A stretch of 64,000 nt of DNA from Medicago truncatula (taxonomy: Eukaryota > Streptophyta > Magnoliopsida > Fabales > Fabaceae), in NCBI RefSeq assembly GCF_003473485.1, contig NC_053045.1, positions 58,012,494 to 58,076,493 of the forward strand, in the 5' to 3' direction. The notes under the pieces are model-generated. The model ran no database searches. It was given only the letters and a program-made list of their open reading frames with translations, and was not told the DNA's origin. Position 1 is the first letter of the stretch. Each line of letters starts with the position of its first letter. A program made the position numbers and the translations under genes. Below, one piece after another: positions 23,676-34,129 of the stretch.

Positions 23676-26402
23676 ATGAATTCCAATTATGGCAAACCAA
23701 ACCCTCCAAAACAATCCTCTGCTTCCCTCAACAACTTCAATTTCGATCTTGATCTTGGAATCGGATCCAATCGATCCAAATCCCTAAAAGATCAGAAAAC
23801 CCCAAATCCTCCTTCAAATTCCTATTCAACTCCTTCATATTCATCAGCACAACCCAAAAAATGGACCCACCAACCCGTTCAAACTCCGGCGGGGTTACCC
23901 GGTGCACCACCGTCGATGGTCGGTGATATCTTCGGGAAAAGTTGGGGATCAACTCAACCTTCGGGTCCTAGCATTGGTATCGTTAATAAAAACCCTAATT
24001 TGTTTGGGGATTTGGTTACCTCTGCATTGGGTCAAGGTTCTTCAAATAATAGCAACGTTCCTCTGAAAAATGCAATTCCCACACCTAAAAATTCATCTTT
24101 TTCAATGTCAAACATGTCCAATTCTTTGCCTAAACCTGTTAACACGCTGCAAAGTGGTTCTTCTTTGGGATCATCTTCTGGAAGTGGTTTTAATTTGAAT
24201 GCCAATAGAAGTCCCAATATTGGAGGTCCTTCAATTCGAAGCGGTGTTGGTGTTGCTGCATCTGGTAGTGGAATTGGAATTAGTTCTAGTAATAAAGATC
24301 CTTTTAGTTCATTGGCTGGTTTTGGATCTAAGCCATCTTCTAGTCTTAATTCAGCTGCTAAACCTTCAAAGATTGATTCACAAGATGATGGTTTTGGTGA
24401 TTTTCAGAATGCTACAAAACCAAGCACCAATGCATTTCCATCAAGTGGTGGTAGTGTTGGAATTGATGTTGATTTTACTGGATCTTCGGCTTTTTCGAAT
24501 CCAACACCAGTTCAAGCTTCTGGGGGTGATCCAATGGATATGTTTTTCACATCTACCACTCCATCATCTGGAGGTGGTGGTGGTGGAGGTGCGGCGGCAT
24601 CTTCTGAAATTGATGATTGGGGTAATGAGTTTGGAGGAGGAAACCATGACGTGGGTGGAACAACCACTGAGCTTGATGGGCTTCCACCTCCTCCTGCTGG
24701 GATATCAGGTTCTTCTGCTAAAGGCAAAGGGATGGATAATTACAAACAGGGACAATTTGCTGATGCTATTAAATGGCTTTCATGGGCTCTTATTCTTCTA
24801 GAGAAAGCTGGGGATGGTGCTGGTACGGTGGAGGTTTTGTCGTGCAGAGCTTCTTGTTATAAAGAAGTTGGAGAGTATAAAAAAGCGGTGGCAGATTGTA
24901 CCAAGGTATACTTTAGTATCTTATTAATGATTGGCAATTGTCCTTTTATATGTTATAGAAATTCTAGTGGACATGGAACTTATATGGTAAGGTTGAGTTG
25001 TTTAATCACTAAATACTAGCTGTGTTATTTAATCGAACTGTTGGATAAATTAAATGATGTCTTTGCATTTGCTATAAGCTTGAGACTGAAAAGGGAGGAG
25101 ATAAAAAGCTAATCAAAAGGAGATAGTATTGTTTTAGATTATTGCTGGAAAGCAAGGTTTGGTAGAAAATATTAGGAGCAACTAGCAAGGAGATGAAAAG
25201 AAACTTCAAATTATCATTTATTCAACGGTTGTGCCATACTTGAACCAAAAATATATAGGGTGCAATTGGGTAAATAATTTAATTAAGCGTTTATGCATAA
25301 GTTATTTTACAACTAAGCCGTATGTTGTTTCGATAAGCTATCATGTACTTATTGCAACAAGCTGGAAAAAGTTTATGAATATTAGAGTATGACATAAGTT
25401 GTTTACATAAGCTCTGCCAAACACTCACACAAGTGTTTGTACATTAAGACTAGCCAAAGTAAGGTCTTCTAAATGAATCTAGAATACCTTAAGAAAGTCA
25501 TTTCTAATTAATGTAGTGCCTTATTTCTAGGAATTAATCTTTCAGTTTATGGAACGAAAACATGCATCATGATGGATGATTCTTGAAATCTCAATAGTTT
25601 CTAACAACTACATGCTATCTCTTTGTCAAAAAAATAATTTATAATAGCTATAGTGTGTGTATCAGACTATTAGATACATAATGGTATCCAATTTTGTGAA
25701 ACGAATAACTATTGTTGAAAAATATATAAAATACAATATATCTAAGATGTGTATGTGGATATGCATAAACAATTTCATATAACATAATTCAAATTCATAT
25801 ATAATTGTAATTCCGATAAATCCAATAAGTACAGTTTGTGTTTGGACTTTGATGTTTCAAAGGTATGTTAAGTGTCTAAGCATATTGGTTTTGGATGTGC
25901 ATAACTGTATGTAATGGAATGTAAAAATCAGTGCTGCATAGCTCCATGTATCAGTAAATATTGTTGGATTTAGATTTCCCCATAATATCATTGCCTTGTC
26001 TTACATTTAACTTGATTGACACCCTTGGTAACATGTGTAGTCAACTTAGAAAATTTAGTTTGAAAGATTACAATGGGTGGCTAGTCCATGAGTTCTGTAA
26101 TCACCCAATAAGTTGTGTTCCATATTTTGATTTCCTATCTCATAAATGCAGCCATACTGTTTTCTTGATCAGTAATTCACCATGTAACTTTGAGGAAGAA
26201 GTTAAACAAGCTGCATTATGTTGTGCAGGTTATTGGAAACGATGAAAAAAATGTATCTGTCCTTGTCCAGCGTGCTCTCTTGTATGAGAGTATGGAAAAG
26301 TACAAACTTGGTGCTGAAGACCTGAGAACTGTGCTGAAGTTTGATCCTACCAATCGGGTTGCTAGAAGTACTGTTCACCGGTTGGCTAAGATGGCTGAAT
26401 AG
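23676..26402 (+). CDS. TPR protein with long low-complexity, adaptor-motif N-terminus
   Basis: Two exons, 23676-24905 and 26229-26402 (intron 1323 bp), in frame, giving 467 residues. Residues 1 to about 345 are Ser/Gly/Asn/Pro-rich and disordered, with short motifs of the type used by clathrin-coat accessory proteins (NKDPFSSLAGFG, DDGFGDFQNA, DDWGNEFGG). There is a poly-Gly run near residue 300. The C-terminus (about 350-467) has two to three helical TPR-like repeats: AKGKGMDNYKQGQFADAIKW, ...LSCRASCYKEVGEYKKAVAD, LVQRALLYESMEKYKLGAED, ending LKFDPTNRVARSTVHRL. Plants have a conserved uncharacterised gene of this architecture. A link to vesicle traffic is my inference from the motifs. The start is the first ATG after an A-rich leader. 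Confidence 0.88.
25255..25450. mobile_element. MITE in the intron of the TPR gene
   Basis: Inverted 'aagcgtttatgcataagttatttt' and 'gacataagttgtttacataagct...aagtgtttgtac' blocks, the same family as the outer element in the MORF intron (18590-18975). Confidence 0.5.
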
Positions 26403-26844
26403 GAAAAAAATTCTATCCTTTTTCTTTTCATTATTACGATATATACCGGGTGATATAATATGTACGGACTGCCTGTGATTGCTGTCACCCTTCATATGAT
26501 TTTCGATGTATGGCTTTTTCTTATTCTGCCTTATGTCTTGAAATTAATATTCTTGCTTCCTTGCCCAGATTTGAACTCAATATTGATTGCCTTATTCTTT
26601 TCCTGACCATATACTGTGATTAATTTACGTTGTTTACATATGAAGAAACATATTTGTTATTGCTGACGGATAGCTCTGATTATCGCTATGCCTGGTCCAC
26701 AACAGACAACATTTTTTAATCGTTTGATCAAGTGAGTTCTTAATGCTGCCATGCATCATCCTTACCATATTCGTATCCATTTCTTTCTCCCCACCTAACC
26801 ATTTGGGCTGGCTAGAATGATTTTGTTAGAAAGGGGTTGAAGCT

Positions 26845-26984
26845 ATCCCCGTGAGCTTAGCTCAGTTGGTAGGGATATTGCATATTATATGCAGGGGCCG
26901 GGGTTCGAACCCCGGACACCCCGCTTCTCCACAATTAAATTGTGTGAGCTCTAGCCACTAGGCTACTTGACCAAAAAAAAAAAA
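26845..26984 (+). mobile_element. tRNA-derived SINE, well preserved
   Basis: A box 'tagctcagttggtaggga', B box 'ggttcgaacc' inside 'ccggggttcgaaccccgg', a body ending 'ggctacttgacc', and an A15 tail. The 15-bp duplication 'aaaggggttgaagct' is exact at 26830-26844 and 26985-26999, so the insertion is young. Despite the clear internal promoter it is not a tRNA gene: there is no acceptor stem or anticodon arm. Confidence 0.93.
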
Positions 26985-27031
26985 AAAGGGGTTGAAGCTG
27001 GGCAAGTTTGGAGGCAAATGTAAGAGCAAGT

Positions 27032-27033
<2 letters not shown>

Positions 27034-27064
<31 letters not shown>
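27034..27064. repeat. Poly(T) run, about 31 bp
   Basis: A homopolymer tract, possibly the reversed tail of a lost retroposon. The flanks 'agcaagtgtt' and 'agagtaagtgtt' are similar. Confidence 0.9.
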
Positions 27065-27068
<4 letters not shown>

Positions 27069-27267
27069 AGAGTAAGTGTTGCTTAAATTGCTGATAATGG
27101 GAAACTTCTTAACACTCAATCTAGGCTTTATCAAGTTTTCCGAGTAGACATCTGTCATACTGATTTGTTCTATGGGAATCACTGTTCTTTCTAATCTCAC
27201 TACAGTAGATATATTGACGCTCACCATTAATCATATACCTTAGAATTTTGTTTAGAAGGTTTGTTGT

Positions 27268-27595
27268 ATACTGCCTCTGTCGCAAAATATAAGCAAAAAA
27301 ATCTCATATTCTTTGTCTCAAAATATAAGCAAAAAAAAACAAACTTTTATGTTATTATTATGTTTTTTCAAACAAATCATCTTTTCCAATATAAAATTAA
27401 ATGCAAATTGCATTCAATTTGTTCTCCTTTTTATTTTCTCCATAATTTTTAACCAATGAGAATTATTTTTACATCTTTTCATGAAACTTATTCCAACTAG
27501 AACATAAAAAATTATACTTCAAATCACTAAGTGTTAGTTTTCTTAATAAGTGTGAATTAGTGTTTTTTGCTTATAAATTAGAACGAATGGAGTGT
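27268..27595. mobile_element. Stowaway-type MITE
   Basis: The left end 'ctgcctctgtcgcaaaatataagcaaaaa' and right end 'ttttgcttataaattagaacgaatggag' are inverted versions of the plant 'CTCCCTCCGTCCCAAAATATAAG' family. TA lies at the left insertion point. An internal repeat of 'ctcaaaatataagcaaaaa' suggests partial tandem growth of the left end. Confidence 0.65.
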
Positions 27596-27707
27596 GTGTT
27601 TGTTCTCGCGATGGCATTGAGTTTAGACATGCGGTCTAACTTTGTAATATCACAGTTCAAGTGATATTGGGACACGAGTCGAACCAAACAAGTGCATAAA
27701 CAAAATC

Positions 27708-27960
27708 ACTTGTTTAACTTTTTTTTTAGAGAAAAATTTACTTGTTTTACTTAGGTTCTCAATATATCCCCCAAAAGGAAAGTGAGAGAAAAAGTTAATA
27801 AGAGAGAAAATGCAGTGTAAACAAAATTTTAGGGTTCTAAAGTTAGTATCATCTACTTGTTTTACTTCTTTTTTAGAGGAAAATTTACTTGTTTTACTTA
27901 GGTTCTCAATATATCCCCCAAAAGGAAAGTGAGAGAAAAAGTGAATAAGATAGAAAATGC
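27708..27960. repeat. Tandem duplication, period 147 bp
   Basis: The block 'aaatttacttgttttacttaggttctcaatatatcccccaaaaggaaagtgagagaaaaagt' (first at about 27734) recurs 147 bp later with few differences. There are two copies and no gene. Confidence 0.85.
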
Positions 27961-27964
27961 AAAT

Positions 27965-28980
27965 GAAGAAAAATAAAATCTATTTACCTTGTCACCAATA
28001 CATAGTTTTCTCTTATTGCTCATTTTATTTAGTAAAGACACGAGGAAAAAATCAGAGAAAGTCACTCCTTCCTAACTTAAAAATGTTTGCATTATATTTA
28101 CCTCTTCTTTGTCTCCTCCCAAAAAAAAAAAAAAACCTCTCCTTTGTGTTAAAATATACATTCTTCTTCCTCAACTATGTATTATACTTTAGACCATTTT
28201 TATATAATTAATAATGTTTTATACATATTGTTTCATCTATTTTTTTATTAATGGGTGGATTTAATGTTTGAAAAAGACAACAATGGAGAGCAAAGGATGC
28301 ATAAGAAAAAGAGAGGAAAAAGAAGGTGAAAGAAGACGTTAATATGGTGGAAGCTTTAAAAAGAAACACCTCTTTCAATGTAATCCCCACATTTTGCCTA
28401 GGTAGATTAAAAATTCCATTTTAGCTTCTTGATTTTTATCCACATTTTACTAGAAAAGTAAAGAGGTTTGATTTGTTGATATCATAAAAATAAATGAAAA
28501 TGCAGTACATAAATAATACTTAGGGGAGAGAATTGTAATCCAAACATCACTTAAAGAAGGAGTAAAATTTGTTTTAGATTTTAACTTTTAAAAGAATGAG
28601 TGTATATTATAACATAAGAAGAGAAGAAAGTGTGTAATTTAAAACTTTTTAAATCACAAAAATATTAACCGACTATGAAGTCAACCATGCCCAACAAAAA
28701 CACCAAATAAATGGATATTCGGGTTACCTTGAATTTCCGTCCTATTGCAAGAACTATCATGTTTTTGTTTTATCTAGTGAGTTCGGGGATATCATCGGGC
28801 AAGAAAAATTGAAATAATATAGCACAAGAAAAATAGTTTTGTTACAAGGACCAATCTATTTGATTATTGAAGGGGCATTTGCAAGAATCTAAGATTTTTT
28901 TGAAGGAAACAGGAATTTAAGATTTTGTATTTTAATTTGGAGAAGTGTTATTTGAAACACCCACAATTAATCTAAACACA
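27965..28980. other. Gene-less stretch
   Basis: AT-rich spacer with poly(A) tracts. No coding region is supported. Confidence 0.35.
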
Positions 28981-28997
28981 TTTTTTTCTTTTTTTGT

Positions 28998-29125
28998 TGG
29001 TCTAGTAGCTTAATAGCTGGAGCTCACACAATTAAATATGAAGAAGTAGGATGTTCAGAATTCAAACCCCAATCTGTATAAAAATTATGTAATTTTCTTA
29101 TCAATTGAGATAAGGTCAGAGACAC
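28998..29125 (-). mobile_element. Old copy of the 26845-type SINE
   Basis: The minus strand aligns with the SINE at 26845 along its length: plus-strand 'ggtctagtagcttaatagctggagctcacacaatt', then the degraded B box 'gaattcaaacccc', then the A box 'tatcaattgagataag'. It has many substitutions and no clear target duplication. Confidence 0.7.
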
Positions 29126-29274
29126 TCTAAACATCCTTTGATTAGAAGCAAAATGCTGCTTACATGGACGAAAAAAACCAAAACAATAAAAAAAAAAAAT
29201 ATAACACAATATGAATTAATTTTTTCTTCTTCTTCCTATAATCATTTTGGAAACGGAATTGACATTTCCTCTCA

Positions 29275-30354
29275 ATGTTTCACTATCATTGTTGTCTGAG
29301 AACTCTTCTCTACCTCAACAATCTTTCCAAAACCCCAAAATGTTGTTACCTTCTTCTTCTCCAACCCCACCACTCTCTCAACACCACTTCTGATTCAGAT
29401 CAACACTCTTTCCCAGTTTCCTACCTCACCAACAATTGCGCTTTATCTCCACAAGATGCTCTCAAAGCATCCAAACGACTTCGTTTCAACACTCCCGACA
29501 AACCCGATTCCGTTATCGCCTTTTTCAAAACCCACGGTTTCTCCGATCACCAGATACAAACCATCATTCGCAAGATTCCATTGCTCATCGTTTACAACCC
29601 CATTAAAACCATTTTGCCAAAGTTTCAATTTTTAGCCTCCAAAGGTGCTTCTCCCAAAGACATTGTTGCCACCGTTACCAGAAGCCCCAATTTCCTTTGT
29701 TCAAGCCTTGACAAGAACATAATCCCTTCTTTTGAATTGGTAAGAAGTTTCTGTCCTTCTGATCATAAAGCTATTACTTCAGTAATCATTTGCCCCTCTT
29801 CAATTTGTGATTCTCGCTTTAAACCAAATCTTCAATTTTTGCTTGATTTTGGTGTCACTCGTTCAAGTATTTACCGTTTGCTTACTAGCAGACCTTCCAC
29901 AATATGTTGTACTGATTTGAAAAAGGCTTTGGAGGAGATTAAGGAATTAGGGTTTCAACCTTCCAAATACAATTTTTGTGTAGCATTATTGGCCAAAAGG
30001 GCTGTCACCAAATCCCAATGGGATGCCAAAGTTGATGTCTTGAAGAGTTGGGGTTGTTCTGAAGATGCAGTTTTTAATGCATTTAGGAAGCAACCCAACT
30101 TTATGCTAAGGTCTCCAGATAAACTCAATGCAGTGATGAGTTTTTGGGTCGAGGAGCTTGGTTGGGATCCTTCGCTGCTCTTAGCTGAGCCGACGCTTTT
30201 TGGATACAGTATACAGAAAAGGCTTAGTCCAAGGGCATCAATTGTCAAGTATCTTCTATCCAAAGGTTTGATGAAAGAGGGTGCTAGCTTATGTACACCA
30301 TTTTATCTGACTGATGAGAATTTTCAGCGAAGGTACGTGAGGAGAATCATCTAA
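29275..30354 (+). CDS. mTERF-family organellar transcription/RNA factor
   Basis: A single-exon frame of 359 residues. The N-terminus (about 1-45) is rich in Leu, Ser, Thr and His with almost no acids, a probable mitochondrial or plastid targeting peptide. From about residue 60 there are tandem mTERF motifs of about 35 residues, e.g. SVIAFFKTHGFSDHQIQTII, RKIPLLIVYNPIKTILPKF, KDIVATVTRSPNFLC, KVDVLKSWGCSEDAVFNAF and RKQPNFMLRSPDKLNAVMSF, with the C-terminal LSPRASIVKYLLSKGLM. These helical repeats wrap nucleic acid. Plant members affect organelle transcription, splicing or ribosome assembly. The sequence is typical of the large intronless legume mTERF group, of which many are tandemly arranged. 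A broken second copy lies 400 bp downstream. Confidence 0.92.
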   Translation: MFHYHCCLRTLLYLNNLSKTPKCCYLLLLQPHHSLNTTSDSDQHSFPVSYLTNNCALSPQDALKASKRLRFNTPDKPDSVIAFFKTHGFSDHQIQTIIRKIPLLIVYNPIKTILPKFQFLASKGASPKDIVATVTRSPNFLCSSLDKNIIPSFELVRSFCPSDHKAITSVIICPSSICDSRFKPNLQFLLDFGVTRSSIYRLLTSRPSTICCTDLKKALEEIKELGFQPSKYNFCVALLAKRAVTKSQWDAKVDVLKSWGCSEDAVFNAFRKQPNFMLRSPDKLNAVMSFWVEELGWDPSLLLAEPTLFGYSIQKRLSPRASIVKYLLSKGLMKEGASLCTPFYLTDENFQRRYVRRII

Positions 30355-30364
30355 GCTAGTAAAC

Positions 30365-30755
30365 CTAAATCAGGGAGAATGCTAATATCACCGTTACAAC
30401 CAGCCATATTATCTTCATGCCATTCTAGTTGCATTCTTCTGACATGTAGGTCGTAGTTCTAATTTTGCTAACAGCCTATCTGGTTTGGTTGGGGGGATTC
30501 TAGGTTGGTTGTATTTTTTTTTTCATTTCCTCATTTGGGAACCTGGAACCTTTTTCGGTTTAATTCTGGCCTATATCACTAGTTTATATTTTATAAATAA
30601 TTGTTACAAGAGAACCATTGGTTTTTCAGTTGGAAAATGTTAAATATGATTTTTTATTCAACGTGGATTCTCTTCGAATTTGAAAGAGATGTATGGATTC
30701 ATGCCACATATCCTTAGGAATTATGGGATTAGTAAAATGTTGAATTTATAACATA
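30365..30755. other. 3' flank between the mTERF gene and its relic
   Basis: Probable 3' UTR followed by AT-rich spacer. No other feature seen. Confidence 0.4.
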
Positions 30756-30761
30756 TATACC

Positions 30762-31055
30762 AGTGGCTTTATGCTACGGTCTAGGGACAAATTCAATGCG
30801 GTGATGCATTTTTGGATCAAACAGCATGGTTGGGATCCTTTCGTGCTCTTGAAAGCTCCAGATATTTCCGGATTTAGTCTAGAGAAAAGGCTTATTCCAA
30901 GGGCTACTGTTATCCGGTATCTTCTCTCTAAAGGTTTGATGAAGAAGAGTGCTCACCATTTTCTTTGACTGATGAGTTGTTCCTGAAAAGGTATGTGAAT
31001 TATTCTGAGGAAGAAGCATCTACGCTATTAAGGCTATATCATGGAGGATGCTAGC
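30762..31055 (+). pseudogene. Truncated tandem mTERF copy (C-terminal end only)
   Basis: The reading FMLRSRDKFNAVMHFW, then WIKQHGWDPFVLLKAPDISG, then FSLEKRLIPRATVIRYLLSK closely parallels residues 280-345 of the upstream mTERF gene. After GLMKKSA a one-base frame change leads to LTDELFLKRYVNYSEEEAS in another frame. About 275 N-terminal codons are missing and there is no start. The end of this copy resembles the usual mTERF terminus (FLKRYVNYSEE) more than the intact gene does. It is therefore a remnant of a separate paralogue and not a recent copy. Confidence 0.85.
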
Positions 31056-31087
31056 GTATTTTTGAGAAGTTATTTATTTATTTTTTT

Positions 31088-31430
31088 GCTTAAATGTTAT
31101 TTTGATCCCTTAAGTATTTATGTATTTATTTGGTATCGCTTTGGTCTCATAAGTAATAAAAGGTCCGTTTAGGTCCCTTAACTTTATTTAAAGTATCGGT
31201 TTGATCATTTCTGTTAATTTAATTAAAAAAAACGTTAAGTTTAGGGACCAAACTAATACTAATTAAATAAGATAAGAGATCAAAATTTAATGTTTTTTTT
31301 GAATTAAATTAACAGAAAGGATCAAACCGATAGTTTTAATAAAGTTAAGGGGTCAAAACGGACATTTTATTACTTATGGGACGAAAGCGATACTAAATAA
31401 ATACTTAAGGGACCAAAAGAGCATTTAAGC
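31088..31430. mobile_element. Foldback MITE with 9-bp target duplication (Mutator-like)
   Basis: Arms of about 150 bp: 'gcttaaatgttattttgatcccttaagtatt' and its complement 'aatacttaagggaccaaaagagcatttaagc'. The 9-bp 'tattttttt' is duplicated exactly at 31079-31087 and 31431-31439. A further direct repeat, 'tatttttgagaagttat', occurs outside on both sides (near 31056 and 31446), so the target was duplicated more widely. Confidence 0.8.
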
Positions 31431-31464
31431 TATTTTTTTTTAAGGATATTTTTGAGAAGTTATG

Positions 31465-33100
31465 AATGCATTTATTTGACATAACTGTATAAACCAATCA
31501 TATTATGTTGAGAAATGATATTTGTACAACCATTTGTGACAATTTTCTCTCACATACTCACATTATACTCTTAATCTCTTTCTTCCTTATTCTAGTTTAA
31601 TGTATTGGTTCATTCAATCAGTAGGTTGGAACTTGTTTTGCTTTTGGTCACAGTTTTGACTCATATCCCTAATTTTTTTTTTTTTTTTTATAATCAGTGT
31701 TCTAGATGGTGCGAGAATATTCGCGTGACTTGCACGAAGGGGGTTATTAAATGCCCAATATACTAAGCTATATAGTCTTTTTTGTATGTTCTTTTTTATT
31801 CTTTTGGTAAAATACTTTATTTTTTTTTGAAAAGGGGCAAACTATTATCTTCTTTAATTTCATTTCAAATTTTAAAAATGTTTACATTGTTGCTGGGTGT
31901 ATACATGATCACTATTTTTAAGATTGTGAATATAGTTCAATTAATAGGTAATCTAGTGTTTTAATAATGTATATCAATCAAGTAAGTATTCAAAATTCAT
32001 AGATTACATAGTTTACTACCACATCAACAAATTAGATGATCAAAATCATATATTAATAAAAAAAAATGGAAGACCATAATTGCACAATTAAAAATAAGGT
32101 AAATACTAAAAAGTGACCTGAAGACATTTGTTAAGAAAATGAAAATAGAAATATTACATTGAAAAATGGAGAAAAGCGATGAATTTAATTTTGTAAGACA
32201 TTGATTGCCTTAACAAATGTTTTTAGGGTTGTTAATATAGCACTAAAAATAAAGACTAAAATTACAATTTTAACAACAGCAAAAAAGATCAAAAGTACAA
32301 TTAAACCTATATTTTGAAAAAATATATATAAGAATTTTATTATTATTATTTTAATCAAAATGAACAGTAAACTAAATATGTATAAAATGCCTCAATCTTT
32401 CACACAAAAAAAATGTATAAAAAGCCTATATTGATGCACCATGGCATTTAGTAGGAGAGCACATGGCTGCCGCACTTCATTTTCTATAGAAGTTGAATTT
32501 TTTATTTTTTATTTTTATTTTCGAAAGATGTTGAATTGTAAAAGTTAAAAAAGGTAATTCGTGGGTTTTGCACGATAGATGATTCGCACCACAGAGCATT
32601 TTTCTTTTACAATTGATGGAAGAGAATATTTATTTTTGCGGTTGGAGAATATGATTGTTTTATTACATATAAATATTTTTAAGAGGCGGATTGTTATATA
32701 TCTACTTCAGTTTCTTAAATATACCCTGTAACAGAATTCATCTTTCTGGTTCACTAATTCAGAATCATTGCAGTTCAGTTTTCCTTTACATATTTTGGGT
32801 CCTATCCATCAGTTTCCTTAAACTTAATTCATGATAGGACATTATGATCTGGTTTGACTCATGTAGCCGACTCGACTTAGTTGAAAAAGGCTTTATCTGT
32901 TGTATCTAAGTAAGGTTTTTTATATAGATATGTATGAATTATTACAAATTTATAGCATTGAGATGAACAAATGAGTTGAAATACCTTCAGGTAACACGTT
33001 TTAAATGAAGTTGTACTACTCTTCATAAAGAAGTTAAGACTGTTGATTGTTTCTTGGAACTTGAGGATCTGTCCAGGTCCTTGTTGTCGCTGATACTATA
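31465..33100. other. Gene-less stretch
   Basis: AT-rich spacer with simple tracts (T run near 31672-31689, ATT repeat near 32338). No gene is supported. Confidence 0.35.
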
Positions 33101-33119
33101 ATTTGTGTTAAGTTGTGTT

Positions 33120-33247
33120 ATGACAATTTCTTATCCCACCCTTCTGAATTCTCGTGTGCCTGCAACATTTCGGACTATTGAATCCAAACAGTTTAAAACA
33201 CCATCCAACACCCTAAAACATTTCGGATTTCAGAATCCGAACCAGGT
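33120..33247 (+). CDS. Possible orphan first exon with a transit-peptide-like start
   Basis: From ATG 33120 the frame reads MTISYPTLLNSRVPATF..., Ser/Thr/Lys-rich and low in acids, to ...FGFQNPNQ. It stops at a good splice donor ('aaccag|gtgaga'). The composition resembles an organelle-targeting exon 1. I could not find a convincing second exon before 36 kb, and hAT elements sit just downstream. It may be a gene truncated by transposons or chance. Function unknown. Confidence 0.22.
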
Positions 33248-33451
33248 GAGAAAGGTGGGAAAAGAAACTCTCGTGTTATTTGCATATATGTGCATGCCAT
33301 TTTTTCACCTTGAACTGTTAGAAGTCATTTTTGCTTTAAGATTTTCTTCACTGTCTGAAATGAAAAACATATCTGAGGCCTTGATATGATTACAATTCTT
33401 ATTCTTATATTTTTCTACTTCAAGAAGAATAGATAGTGGATTGGTTTTGAT

Positions 33452-33556
33452 CAGTGGCGGAACCAGGAATTACATAGAGCCTGGGCGAAAAATTTATCGC
33501 AAATTCACATGTGACATAATATATATATAAATTCCTTCCTTCAAAAAAAAAAAAAT

Positions 33557-33612
<56 letters not shown>

Positions 33613-34073
33613 TCATATATAAAAATAAAAAAGGATCGTCATATTAAGTTGTTTGAAGGATCTATCGGCAGTGGCGGATCTTGAGTTATTTTCTCGGGGG
33701 TACCAAAATTCTATGAAATATATATTAAGTTGTTTGAAAGATTAATAAAAAATGTTAACTGCTGTAGTGGTTTAATTTGCATGAGTATGGCCCAGAGGTG
33801 TGTGTTTGATTCCCACCATGGAACTTTTTTGACAAAAAAGTAAATATATACAGAAATATAAAAAAGGGACAAGAAGGAAGAATCGAACATGCGACGTCTG
33901 AGAGAAATAACAACTGCTTCTCCACTGCGCTAACTGGAAAACATGTGAGTAAAATGCCCGATATAATATATATAAAACATTGCGGTACCATGGGTTCTAA
34001 GGAAGATCCGCCATTAATTATCGATCGAGCCCGGGCGACCGCCCGGGGTCGCCGGGCGGTGAAACCGCCCCTG
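33452..34073. mobile_element. Non-autonomous hAT element with exact 8-bp target duplication
   Basis: The left end 'cagtggcggaacca' and right end (complement 'caggggcggtttca') are bordered by exact 'gttttgat' at 33444-33451 and 34074-34081. Inside are A-rich and (AT)n tracts (33545-33607) and a second hAT-like element. No transposase. Confidence 0.8.
33669..34016. mobile_element. Second hAT-like element nested in the first
   Basis: The left end 'cagtggcggatcttg' is inverted at the right as 'gaagatccgccatta'. The flanking octamers (33661-33668 and 34017-34024) agree at only five of eight positions, so the duplication is worn. It carries two tRNA-like modules facing each other: a B-box-like 'gtttgattccc' near 33807 and a reversed 'aatcgaacatgcgac' near 33880. 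Confidence 0.6.
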
Positions 34074-34129
34074 GTTTTGATGCAAGTGGGTATTTTATGA
34101 TAACATTTCAAAGTTGTTTCTCTTAGGTA

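Noticed and set aside
24199-24801. 200-codon leucine-rich frame in the TPR gene's first exon
   Set aside because: A frame-shifted shadow of the real coding frame, with biased hydrophobic composition and no motifs.
26845-26984. Possible tRNA gene (good A and B boxes)
   Set aside because: No acceptor stem, anticodon arm or 3' terminator. It has an A tail and an exact 15-bp target duplication, so it is a SINE. The same reasoning removes 3509, 8018, 28998, 40236 and 63615.
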